Source: [Leptolyngbya] sp. JSC-1 (lineage in GTDB: Bacteria > Cyanobacteriota > Cyanobacteriia > Elainellales > Elainellaceae). Taken from it: a DNA stretch of 64,000 bases. A program made the position numbers and the translations under genes. Below are positions 45,340 to 52,831 of this stretch, one piece after another (the first letter of the stretch is position 1; every line of letters begins with the position of its first letter). Where the stretch lies: NCBI GenBank assembly GCA_000733415.1, contig KL662191.1, positions 2,865,015 through 2,929,014 of the forward strand. Direction: 5' to 3'. The notes under the pieces were generated by a model, which was not told the origin of the DNA, made no database searches, and worked only from the letters and a program-made list of their open reading frames with translations.

Positions 45340-45501
45340 GTGGTGAAGGGTGAGTTGTTTGCCCGCAAAAGTTTGATTGCTAGTATGGGTGCCCGTCTTT
45401 GGCCGGGGGCTGCTGAATCTCGCCAGCGGAGTGAGTTAGAAGCGGCCGCGTTTTCCGGGATGTTTGCCTATCATCCTGGATCTAGGGATAGCAGCGCATA
45501 G
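45340..45501 (+). CDS. Possible small protein upstream of the DUF2949 gene
   Basis: A 53-codon open frame beginning GTG GTG AAG (VVKGELFARKSLIASMGARL) and ending in a TAG 70 bases before the DUF2949 start. Composition is clearly GC-richer than the AT-rich flanks and codon use looks gene-like, which is why I list it. No ribosome-binding site is strong, and I recognise no family. It could also be part of the 5' leader or a gene remnant. Confidence 0.3.
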   Translation: MVKGELFARKSLIASMGARLWPGAAESRQRSELEAAAFSGMFAYHPGSRDSSA

Positions 45502-45556
45502 AGTTTAGGCAGTTGGTATCTATGGTCGGAAGGAGATGATTTCAGGGCTTGACTAC

Positions 45557-45564
45557 GGAGGTGA
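45557..45564 (+). promoter_or_regulatory. Strong ribosome-binding site deciding the DUF2949 start
   Basis: GGAGGTGA lies seven bases before the ATG at 45572. The earlier ATG at 45536 has AGGAG directly abutting it, too close to work well, so the later ATG is preferred. Confidence 0.75.
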
Positions 45565-45571
45565 ACTTGAA

Positions 45572-45769
45572 ATGACCCCCACAACTTACTCGCGTTTCAT
45601 TCGCTTCCTACAGGAAGACTTGGCCCTGTCGTCTGCCTCGATTGCCATTGCTTTGCGCTATCGAGAACATGATCCTGGCCCGCTGCCGATGATTCTTTGG
45701 CAATATGGCTTGATCACGCTAGAGCAGCTCGACCGGATCTTCGATTGGTTGGAGACAGCTCAGCCTTAG
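45572..45769 (+). CDS. DUF2949 domain-containing protein
   Basis: 65 residues from the ATG with the strong ribosome-binding site at 45557; an ATG at 45536 would add 12 residues. The sequence (MTPTTYSRFIRFLQEDLALS, later PLPMILWQYGLITLEQLDRIFDWLE) fits DUF2949, a short helical family restricted to cyanobacteria and of unknown function. It is soluble and has no signal peptide. It stands alone, facing the aminotransferase across a gap of about 170 bases holding a palindromic repeat. Confidence 0.8.
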   Translation: MTPTTYSRFIRFLQEDLALSSASIAIALRYREHDPGPLPMILWQYGLITLEQLDRIFDWLETAQP

Positions 45770-45864
45770 TGACCCCTTATTCTGGCTAGAAGTTAAGCAA
45801 ATAATGGGGTTATGAAAGTGCAGGTACTTTGCCAATCTGGCTGTGCAAGGCATGGAAGATGCTC

Positions 45865-45881
45865 GCGGGCGAGATGCCCGC
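45865..45881. repeat. Palindromic repeat related to the 8690 copy
   Basis: Perfect hairpin GCGGGC-GAGAT-GCCCGC. Its core resembles the hairpin GGGCAAGATGCCC at 8710-8722. A partial further copy (ATGCCCGTAC) follows. It may also serve as a bidirectional terminator between the convergent genes. Confidence 0.6.
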
Positions 45882-45940
45882 ACTACAAAATGCCCGTACT
45901 ACAGAAGCGCCAAAGTCAATTTTGAGAAACTGAGAAACAA

Positions 45941-47092
45941 TTAACTCGCCAGCACCTTAGCCGCCGCTGCTACACCGGCTCCCACGCTCGCGCTTTCGTA
46001 GTTCAGTTCCTGTAGCGCTGCTTCTAGGGCACTGATGGCAGTGAGGATATCCCGATCGCTAACGAAGCCTAAATGACCGATGCGGAAAATTTTGCCCTTG
46101 AGTTGGTCTTGACCGCCAGCCATCGCGATATCAAACCGCTTGCGCAGAATTGAGCGAATTTGTTCGGCATCGACGCTAACCGGAGCCACAGCCGTAATCG
46201 CCGGACTAGAAGCGTGATCAGCAGCAAACAGCGGCAGGTTTAGAGCCTTAACCGCAGCACGAGTGGCATTCATGTGCCGTTGATGGCGAGCAAAGATATT
46301 TTCTAAGCCTTCAGTCTGCATCATCTTGAGAGCCACCTGCATCGCGAAGAACATGTTCACTGGTGGCGTAAACGGATGGCTGTTTTTAGCAGCTTCCTTG
46401 CGATATTTGCCCAGGTCTAGATAAAAGCGGGGCAATTTAGCCGTAGTGTAAGCCTGCCAAGCTTTGGAGCTAACGGCAACGAACCCCAAACCGGGTGGCA
46501 GCATAAATCCTTTCTGCGAACCAGAGGCCACTACATCCAAGCCCCAGGCATCGATTGGTACACTAGTTGCGCCCAGGCTAGTGACAGCATCGACCATAAT
46601 CAGCGCCTGTCCGTGGGCTTTGACATGGCGGTTGATCGTTTCCAAATCATTGAGGACGCCGGTAGAGGTTTCGCTATGGGTGACAATCACCGCTTTGATT
46701 TGCTTGTCGGTATCGGCTTCTAGGGCAGCGCGGAACTGCTCTGGGTCTAACGGTTTGCCCCACTCGGCGGTGATGCGTTCGGTGGCTAAACCATAGACAT
46801 CGCAAACCTGTGCCCACCGTTCGCTAAATTTCCCGTTGCAGCCAACCAAGACCCGATCGCCCGGACTGAGGAAGTTGATAATCCCAGCTTCCATCGCGCC
46901 AGTTCCGCTCGACGCTAAAATCAGCACATCGTTCTGCGTCTGGTGCAGCCACTTCAGCCCTTCGGTGACCTCGGCCATAATTTTGGCAAAATCGCCACTA
47001 CGGTGCCCGATTGGGTGTTTGGCAAGCGCTCGCAATACCTGCTCCGGTACGGGGGTGGGACCGGGGATCATTAGCATCAATTTGTCGTCCAT
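45941..47092 (-). CDS. Alanine/serine--glyoxylate aminotransferase family protein
   Basis: 383 residues from the ATG at 47092 (MDDKLMLMIPGPTPVPE), the canonical start of this family with AGGA about ten bases before it; the frame extends only seven codons further to a TTG. This is a class V PLP aminotransferase. The cofactor Lys is in the motif ASGSQKGFMLPPG, and the PGPTPVP N-terminus is conserved. Such enzymes convert glyoxylate to glycine with alanine or serine as amino donor, consistent with photorespiratory glycolate salvage. In cyanobacteria the same protein is often called the soluble hydrogenase small subunit, a name that seems to be historical. Confidence 0.9.
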   Translation of the reverse strand: MDDKLMLMIPGPTPVPEQVLRALAKHPIGHRSGDFAKIMAEVTEGLKWLHQTQNDVLILASSGTGAMEAGIINFLSPGDRVLVGCNGKFSERWAQVCDVYGLATERITAEWGKPLDPEQFRAALEADTDKQIKAVIVTHSETSTGVLNDLETINRHVKAHGQALIMVDAVTSLGATSVPIDAWGLDVVASGSQKGFMLPPGLGFVAVSSKAWQAYTTAKLPRFYLDLGKYRKEAAKNSHPFTPPVNMFFAMQVALKMMQTEGLENIFARHQRHMNATRAAVKALNLPLFAADHASSPAITAVAPVSVDAEQIRSILRKRFDIAMAGGQDQLKGKIFRIGHLGFVSDRDILTAISALEAALQELNYESASVGAGVAAAAKVLAS

Positions 47093-47256
47093 CGCTGTGT
47101 CCTGCTGTTTCAATAGGGTGATTGTCTAGCCACAATCCAGCCCCCGCACGGGCAGATTGGGACTCTGTAGGGGGTTGACATTCAAACCAATAATGATACA
47201 CCGTTCCTTGTAACTATAAATTTTTGGTGATGAAGAGTTTTCGGCAGCCCGTTTGG

Positions 47257-48570
47257 TCAACTGTGAGAATTCGATAAATTCGGCAATGGCTCAATCGGCA
47301 TGGATTTGGAGGTCGCTTTATGAGCGGCTGGCTTTTGGGCCGGTGGGTTCTGGACAGCACGGCGGCGCATCAGAAACTCCGGTAGCTCAACGGTGGTGAG
47401 GCGCGGTAGAGGCAGCGGCGTAATTGGCTTCGATTCGGGTCGATCGCCGGGTAAATGCACTTGTAGCGTGGTCAGCAGTTCAATCAACAGCGGATTGGAT
47501 TCGGGTAGGGGATAGAGCAGGAGCTGCTCAGCTAGCTCTTTCAAGTGACTAATTTGCCGGTGTATGCTGCTGTAGCGATCCTTCCAGTACTGTACTGCTG
47601 TCTCATACTCGGTAGCCTGCTGCGCCTGCTGGAGAATTTGCTCTTGCATCTCCGCCACCTGCTGTTCCAGCTCACGGACTCGCATGGGCAAGTGATTGCG
47701 ATCAGCTTCTAGCTCATGCTGCTGCTGGTGCCACTGGGCCTGCTGGGCAAGCTGTTTGTCGATCTCCTCGTTGAGCGCCGTCGAGTTGAGCCGTTTGCCA
47801 GAAGCCGATTCAAGCTGGGTTTCAAATTGCTCTAGGTGTGAGCGGTTTTGCGACAGGCGAGTCGATAATTCCTTGATCTGCTGATGCGCCATTTCGAGCT
47901 GGCCTTGCAGACGGCTGCTAAGCGTTCGGGCCGCCAGGGTTTCGGCCTCTAGTTCAGAAACGCGCTGCTGCCGCGACTCCAAGGCCGATTGCAAATCTTG
48001 CAGATGTTTGCCCAAGCGACTGCGATGCGTCTGCACCTCTAGCTGATCTTGGGCCAAGCGAGACCGCAACCGTTCCACCTCTCGCTGCTGCGCTTGGGTC
48101 ATATTCTCAATTGTGGCGAGCAGCTCCTGAATCGCCTGATCGCGCTGTTGGGTTTCCAGAATTTGGGCATCAAGGGCCTGCTGTTGTTCAACGATCTGGA
48201 GCTTTAGCCGCACAATCGCCTGTTGCTGCACCGAGGCATAATCTTCGGTATTGGCGAGTTGGGTTTCTAGAAGCTGCTGATGTTGCACCTGCGAGCGCAA
48301 TTCTTCTAGATAGAGCAAGGCTTGGTCCAGTGCTTGTTCCAGATGCCGAATCCGAGTGCAACGTTCTCGGTCAAGGGCTTGCGCCTGGGTTAATTCATCT
48401 AGCAGCGCTTGGTAGTCGGCCACGGTCAGGTCCACCGACTTAGAAGCAGTTTGGCTCGCTTGGCTCAGCTCGGTTTCACCATCGCCAGTCAAATCAACAG
48501 GAGCCAGCGGCGCTCCCTGGAACGATTCACCAGCCAATTCACGATCGGATGCCAGGTCCAATGAGTGCAA
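47257..48570 (-). CDS. Coiled-coil protein of unknown function
   Basis: 437 residues. An acidic N-terminus of about 55 residues is followed by heptad-like coiled coil from about 55 to 345, rich in Gln and Leu, then a short globular patch (YPLPESNPLLIELLTTLQVHL) and a Pro/Lys-rich tail. It has no signal peptide or membrane helix, so it is expected in the cytoplasm. Its layout resembles cyanobacterial structural proteins, but I recognise no family. The DUF5340 gene lies about 120 bases upstream on the same strand. Confidence 0.75.
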   Translation of the reverse strand: MHSLDLASDRELAGESFQGAPLAPVDLTGDGETELSQASQTASKSVDLTVADYQALLDELTQAQALDRERCTRIRHLEQALDQALLYLEELRSQVQHQQLLETQLANTEDYASVQQQAIVRLKLQIVEQQQALDAQILETQQRDQAIQELLATIENMTQAQQREVERLRSRLAQDQLEVQTHRSRLGKHLQDLQSALESRQQRVSELEAETLAARTLSSRLQGQLEMAHQQIKELSTRLSQNRSHLEQFETQLESASGKRLNSTALNEEIDKQLAQQAQWHQQQHELEADRNHLPMRVRELEQQVAEMQEQILQQAQQATEYETAVQYWKDRYSSIHRQISHLKELAEQLLLYPLPESNPLLIELLTTLQVHLPGDRPESKPITPLPLPRLTTVELPEFLMRRRAVQNPPAQKPAAHKATSKSMPIEPLPNLSNSHS

Positions 48571-48688
48571 ACCTCCGAATAGTGCTCAACGAATCTAACA
48601 GACAGCTCATCGCATGAACAGTCTATAGCATCCGCCTGGTTTTCATCAGCCGTGCCATTAATTTGTTGTGAAGATTTAATGAGCAGTG

Positions 48689-48985
48689 CTAGAGGCTGGG
48701 CTGAGACGGGGTACTGTTGGGTGCAGCAGGTGCAGAAGGCGTTTGAGGTGTTTGATCAGCTATGGCTTGATTCAGCGACCAGCGGTAATCGACCGGTAGA
48801 CTAGCCCGCTCACAGCTCTCTTCTAGCTGCTTTTGCTGGGTAAATGCTTTGCGCAACGTGACGATTAGCTCATGCAACTGTTCTTGCTGGGGTGATTTGC
48901 GACCAATGGCATGCATGGTCTGGCGTTCCAAAAGTTGCAGCAAGAGTTCGTAATGGATGTGGGATGGAAGAGGAATAGGATCCAT
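48689..48985 (-). CDS. DUF5340 domain-containing protein
   Basis: 98 residues. The N-terminal two thirds (MDPIPLPSHIHYELLLQLLE, then QLHELIVTLRKAFTQQKQLEE and VDYRWSLN) match my recollection of DUF5340, a short cyanobacterial family of unknown function. The C-terminal 25 residues are Pro/Ala/Thr-rich and probably disordered. No signal peptide is seen. It precedes the coiled-coil gene and may be cotranscribed with it. Confidence 0.7.
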   Translation of the reverse strand: MDPIPLPSHIHYELLLQLLERQTMHAIGRKSPQQEQLHELIVTLRKAFTQQKQLEESCERASLPVDYRWSLNQAIADQTPQTPSAPAAPNSTPSQPSL

Positions 48986-49139
48986 GCAGCCTGCGGTTTA
49001 GGAATACGTCAATCTAAGCACGAATCTGGGAAAGTGCCCAGCTACTGATTACGGTCATCTGGTTACGGCCATCGCGTGAACAGCAATCATGGTGATCTGG
49101 AGCGATACCGTCATACCGATACAGAAACCTAACAGAAAC

Positions 49140-50048
49140 CTAGTCTTGGACCCAGTCCACCCACTGGTCTTCAAAGAGCTGAGCAATCGCCGCTGCCGGA
49201 TCGGGCTGGCTGACCAGCAATTCGCCAATCAAAACTGCCTTAGCTCCGGCTCGGTTTACCCAGTTTAGGTCAGCTCCAGTCAAAAGTCCTGACTCACTGA
49301 CTACCAGAATGCCGCGTTCCTGAATTTGTTCACCTCTAGCGGCCAGCAACTGCTCGGTGGTGTTCAGATCTACGGTGAAGGTTTCCAAATTGCGGTTATT
49401 GATGCCAATCAATCTGACGCCCGAAAGTCCCAAAACCCGATCCAGCTCTTCCAGCGTATGCACCTCCACCAATGCCGCCATGCCCAGAGCGCTGGCAATT
49501 TTGAGGAAATATTGCAAGTCCTTATCGGATAGAATCGCCGCAATCAGCAACACCGCATCTGCCCCATGCAGCCGCGCCCAATAGATCTGGTAGGGGTAGA
49601 TGACAAAATCCTTGCAGAGCAACGGTATATCCACAGCAGCCCGAATTTGCTTGAGATACTCGAAGCCGCCCTGAAAAAACTTGCTGTCGGTCAAGACAGA
49701 AATGCAGGCCGCGCCTCCCGCCACGTAGGACTGGGCAATCCTGATGGGATCGAAATTTTCGCAGATCACTCCCTTGCTGGGCGAAGCTTTTTTCACCTCG
49801 GCAATCAGGGCCGGATGGGTTCGGGCTTGCTGCAATGCGTCAATGAAATCCAGCGGCGGTGCCTCATCCCGGACTTTACGCTGCAACTCGATCAGCGGCA
49901 TTCGTTCCCGGCGTTGATCGACTTCTTTTTCCTTGTGCCAAACGATTTTTTCTAAAATATGGCGCGGTTCGGCATCGGGCACCTTGACCTGATAGCGCAG
50001 ATTTTCCACCGAAACGGCTGGATTGGGGGGACGGCGACGAATTTGCAT
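49140..50048 (-). CDS. trpC: Indole-3-glycerol phosphate synthase
   Basis: 302 residues, an (alpha/beta)8 barrel. It closes the indole ring in tryptophan synthesis, with loss of CO2 from carboxyphenylamino-deoxyribulose phosphate. Catalytic motifs are visible: AEVKKASPSKG with Glu84 and Lys86, the GINNRNLETF loop with the catalytic Asn/Arg region, and VSESGL near the phosphate site. About 50 residues before the barrel form the usual cyanobacterial N-terminal extension. It is the second gene of a leftward pair with lpdA, 51 bases upstream. Confidence 0.94.
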   Translation of the reverse strand: MQIRRRPPNPAVSVENLRYQVKVPDAEPRHILEKIVWHKEKEVDQRRERMPLIELQRKVRDEAPPLDFIDALQQARTHPALIAEVKKASPSKGVICENFDPIRIAQSYVAGGAACISVLTDSKFFQGGFEYLKQIRAAVDIPLLCKDFVIYPYQIYWARLHGADAVLLIAAILSDKDLQYFLKIASALGMAALVEVHTLEELDRVLGLSGVRLIGINNRNLETFTVDLNTTEQLLAARGEQIQERGILVVSESGLLTGADLNWVNRAGAKAVLIGELLVSQPDPAAAIAQLFEDQWVDWVQD

Positions 50049-50084
50049 AACTCCTGATTTTTATTGCTCCCTTAATGTGCGCTA

Positions 50085-50110
50085 ATTAGTGTGCGCTAAT
50101 TAGTGTGCGC
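50085..50110. repeat. Short tandem repeat at the lpdA 3' end
   Basis: TGTGCGCTAATTAG occurs twice in tandem with a further partial copy, spanning the lpdA stop codon and the gap to trpC. It looks like a slippage product. Confidence 0.8.
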
Positions 50111-51533
50111 CAACGGCTCGCTTATAGGCTTCGTCTAGAACTTCTGAGAGGGTGGGGTGGGTGTGGACCAAGAAGGCCAGATCGTGAACTGAGCGGCGTT
50201 CGGCAATTGCGTTGGCGGCTTCCTGAATCAGGTCTGAGGCATGCAGGCCCAGAATGTGGACGCCCAACACTTCACCCGTATCCTGGCGGAAAATCACCTT
50301 AGCGACTCCATCGGTTTCTCCTTCGGCAATCGCTTTGGAGTTGCCTTTGAAGTAGGAGCGCACGGTTTGCACCTGAAAACCTTCAGCCTTGGCTAGCTCT
50401 TGGGCAGCGGGTTCGGTGAGGCCAACAAAGCTGACTTCGGGATGGGTGAATGCGGCAGCCGGAATACTGCGGTAGTCTACCGTGCGGGGGCGGCCACAGA
50501 TGTTTTCTACAGCCACAACACCTTGGGCCGAGGCAGCATGAGCCAGCATCATTTTGCCGGTGGCATCGCCAATTGCCCACAGGTGCGGTACCGGCTGACC
50601 ATCGACCAGAACCGCCATTCCGTCATTCACCGGAATGAAGCCTCGCCGATCCAGTTCCACCCCAACTGATTCTAGGCCCAAATCCTTGGTGGCGGGAATA
50701 CGTCCGGTGGCAACCAAGCAGGCATCGACTTCTAGCACCTCGACCACTTCCTTGGTTTTAGCGTCAGCCAGTTCAATCACGACTGGCGAACCCGGCGTTA
50801 CCTTCCTGGCAAGCAGACCGACTTTGGTATCAATGTCACGGGGAGCGATCAGAACCCGCTGCGCTAGTTTGGCAATGTCGGGATCAAAGCCGGGCATGAG
50901 CTGATCCAGCGCTTCGATCAGGGTGACTTCGCTGCCTAGCGCCGTGTAGATATCGGCAAATTCCAGGCCAATGTAGCCGCTGCCAACCACCGCTACCCAC
51001 TGGGGCAACCAGTCAAGCTTGAGGCCATCATCGCTGGTGAATACGGTTTTGCCGTCTAGCTCAATTCCCGGCGGCACAAACGGCACAGAACCAGAAGAAA
51101 TAATAATGTCTTGCGCAGTAATTGTCTTTTCGCCAGAGTCGCTGATGACGCTGACTTTTTGGGGACCGGCCAGCTTGCCTCTACCCTGAATCGTTTCGAC
51201 CCCCAAGCGCTTGAGGCTGTTGGTCAGATCGTCGCGGATCTTTAGGACTAGATTATTGGCATGGTCGGCAATTGCCTGCCGCTCGAACGAGACCCGATCC
51301 ACCTGGATGCCTAGAGCTTTGAGATGATGGGCATTACGCAACTCCCGCACCCGCCCTGAGGCAGCCAACAACGCTTTTGAGGGAATGCAGCCGCGATTCA
51401 CACAGGTGCCGCCCATCTCTGCCATCTCAACAATCGCAGTCTTTAAGCCGCAACTAACGGCGTGGAGGGCAGCTCCATGTCCACCAACTCCTGCCCCAAC
51501 AATGACCAAATCGTAATCGAATCCGTGACTCAC
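50100..51533 (-). CDS. lpdA: Dihydrolipoyl dehydrogenase
   Basis: 477 residues. A FAD fold (VIVGAGVGGHGAALHA) and the redox-active pair Cys44 and Cys49 in GGTCVNRGCIPSK are followed by a NAD fold (VVGSGYIGLEFADIY) and the C-terminal dimerisation domain with the catalytic His in LVHTHPTLSE. The enzyme reoxidises dihydrolipoamide in the pyruvate dehydrogenase complex and in the glycine cleavage system. It lies upstream of trpC with a 51-base gap and may be cotranscribed with it, although the two pathways are not obviously linked. Confidence 0.95.
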   Translation of the reverse strand: MSHGFDYDLVIVGAGVGGHGAALHAVSCGLKTAIVEMAEMGGTCVNRGCIPSKALLAASGRVRELRNAHHLKALGIQVDRVSFERQAIADHANNLVLKIRDDLTNSLKRLGVETIQGRGKLAGPQKVSVISDSGEKTITAQDIIISSGSVPFVPPGIELDGKTVFTSDDGLKLDWLPQWVAVVGSGYIGLEFADIYTALGSEVTLIEALDQLMPGFDPDIAKLAQRVLIAPRDIDTKVGLLARKVTPGSPVVIELADAKTKEVVEVLEVDACLVATGRIPATKDLGLESVGVELDRRGFIPVNDGMAVLVDGQPVPHLWAIGDATGKMMLAHAASAQGVVAVENICGRPRTVDYRSIPAAAFTHPEVSFVGLTEPAAQELAKAEGFQVQTVRSYFKGNSKAIAEGETDGVAKVIFRQDTGEVLGVHILGLHASDLIQEAANAIAERRSVHDLAFLVHTHPTLSEVLDEAYKRAVGAH

Positions 51534-51923
51534 TTCTCGTGCCTCTGTTCTCTGCTATGGGTGATTGCGGAAACACCGTGCTAGTAACACTCTGTTTAAT
51601 TCTCAACGGTGAAGGGGCCATTCGACAAGGGCGTAGGCCGCGCCGAGATTGGTAGTTTACCAAATTCTGCGAATCAGGTCTGTTAGTAAGCAAAGAGTGG
51701 AGGCAGATGGGATGCATATGCTAGGCTAACTCAGAGCCGCTTATAGAGAAAGCAGTATGTCTCCTAAGAAGCAAGTCGTTTGCATTTTGCCACCGCCTGT
51801 GGGCGTCTAGGGCAGGATGCGGTAATTTCTCAAGTTTGGAGCTAGCTCAGTGAGTTGGCTGCTCTAATGTCCTGCCCTCGTTTGATTCGCTTCAGTCCAC
51901 AACGAGGAAAGGAAAAGGTTTCT
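51534..51923. other. Divergent intergenic region before the EamA gene
   Basis: About 390 bases; an upstream frame reaching 51855 belongs to the same reading frame as the EamA gene but looks noncoding. No terminator or repeat was recognised. Confidence 0.5.
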
Positions 51924-52820
51924 ATGAAAATTGAATCTGCGGCTCAGGTGCGCCTGGGCCTCGGCTTGGTGCTGTTCTCTGCCATCCTGTGGGGAACGAC
52001 GGGGGTATTCGTGCGGGCGCTGTACGGCATGACGGCCACCAATCCTCTGTCGGTCGGCTTTTTCCGACTGGCATTTGCGGTGCCGGTGCTGTGGTTCGCC
52101 TGCGGGTTGGTGCTGCAACAGCGGATGTTTCGGGTCAAGCGGCATGACCTGCTGGTGATGCTGCTGATCGGCGGACTGTTGGCGCTCTATCAGGTGTGCT
52201 ATTTCAGTGCGATTGTTCAACTTGGAGTTGCAGCAGCTACACTGATTACCCTCTGCACCGCTCCGCTGGGAGTGGCGCTGTTGGCAGCAGTGGTGTTGCA
52301 GGAACGGCTAACGTTGGGTGTGATGCTGGCTGGAGGCTGTGCGATTGCAGGCACGATTTTGCTAATTGGCCCGCAGTCGAATGGAGCCACGAACGCGAAT
52401 CGAGTTCTGGGCGTGGGATTGGCCTTGATGTCGGCCTTGGGCTATGCGGCGATGGTGTTGTGCAGTCGGCGATTAGCAGGACGCTATCATCCGTTGCAGT
52501 CAGTAACGATTAGCTTTACGGCGGGAGCATTGGCTTTGCTGCCCTGCACGCTAGCGACCGGCTGGATCAGCAGCTATTCAATCCAAGGCTGGATGGTTCT
52601 CCTGTATCTGGGACTGATTCCCACAGCGCTGGCCTACTCGCTTTACTTTCGCGGTATGCGCCATACGCCTGCAACGGTTGCCAGTATTGCCACGCTGCTA
52701 GAACCCCTGACCTCAACCCTACTAGCCTGGTGGCTATTTGGCGAACAGCTCGGCTCGTTGGGCCTAATCGGCGCATTGTTGCTCATCGGTTCAATTGGGC
52801 TTCTGTACCGCCAACGCTGA
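51924..52820 (+). CDS. EamA/DMT family transporter
   Basis: 298 residues from the ATG at 51924, preceded by an AGGAAAGGAAAAGG purine tract; a longer frame from 51855 adds residues unlike the family. Ten membrane helices form two EamA repeats (about 10-140 and 155-290), the layout of drug/metabolite exporters such as RhaT and YdcZ relatives. The motif ILWGTTGVFVRAL in helix 1 and GLIPTALAYSLYFRG in the second repeat are typical. The substrate is unknown. It converges on the thiamine-diphosphate enzyme gene with a gap of about ten bases. Confidence 0.85.
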   Translation: MKIESAAQVRLGLGLVLFSAILWGTTGVFVRALYGMTATNPLSVGFFRLAFAVPVLWFACGLVLQQRMFRVKRHDLLVMLLIGGLLALYQVCYFSAIVQLGVAAATLITLCTAPLGVALLAAVVLQERLTLGVMLAGGCAIAGTILLIGPQSNGATNANRVLGVGLALMSALGYAAMVLCSRRLAGRYHPLQSVTISFTAGALALLPCTLATGWISSYSIQGWMVLLYLGLIPTALAYSLYFRGMRHTPATVASIATLLEPLTSTLLAWWLFGEQLGSLGLIGALLLIGSIGLLYRQR

Positions 52821-52831
52821 GCAGCCGCTAG

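Larger units (their letters stand above)
44442..45571. other. Long intergenic region upstream of the DUF2949 gene
   Basis: About 1.1 kb, mostly AT-rich. The only gene-like stretch is a 53-codon, GC-richer frame at 45340-45501 (listed separately). No tRNA, terminator or repeat was recognised elsewhere in it. Confidence 0.5.
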
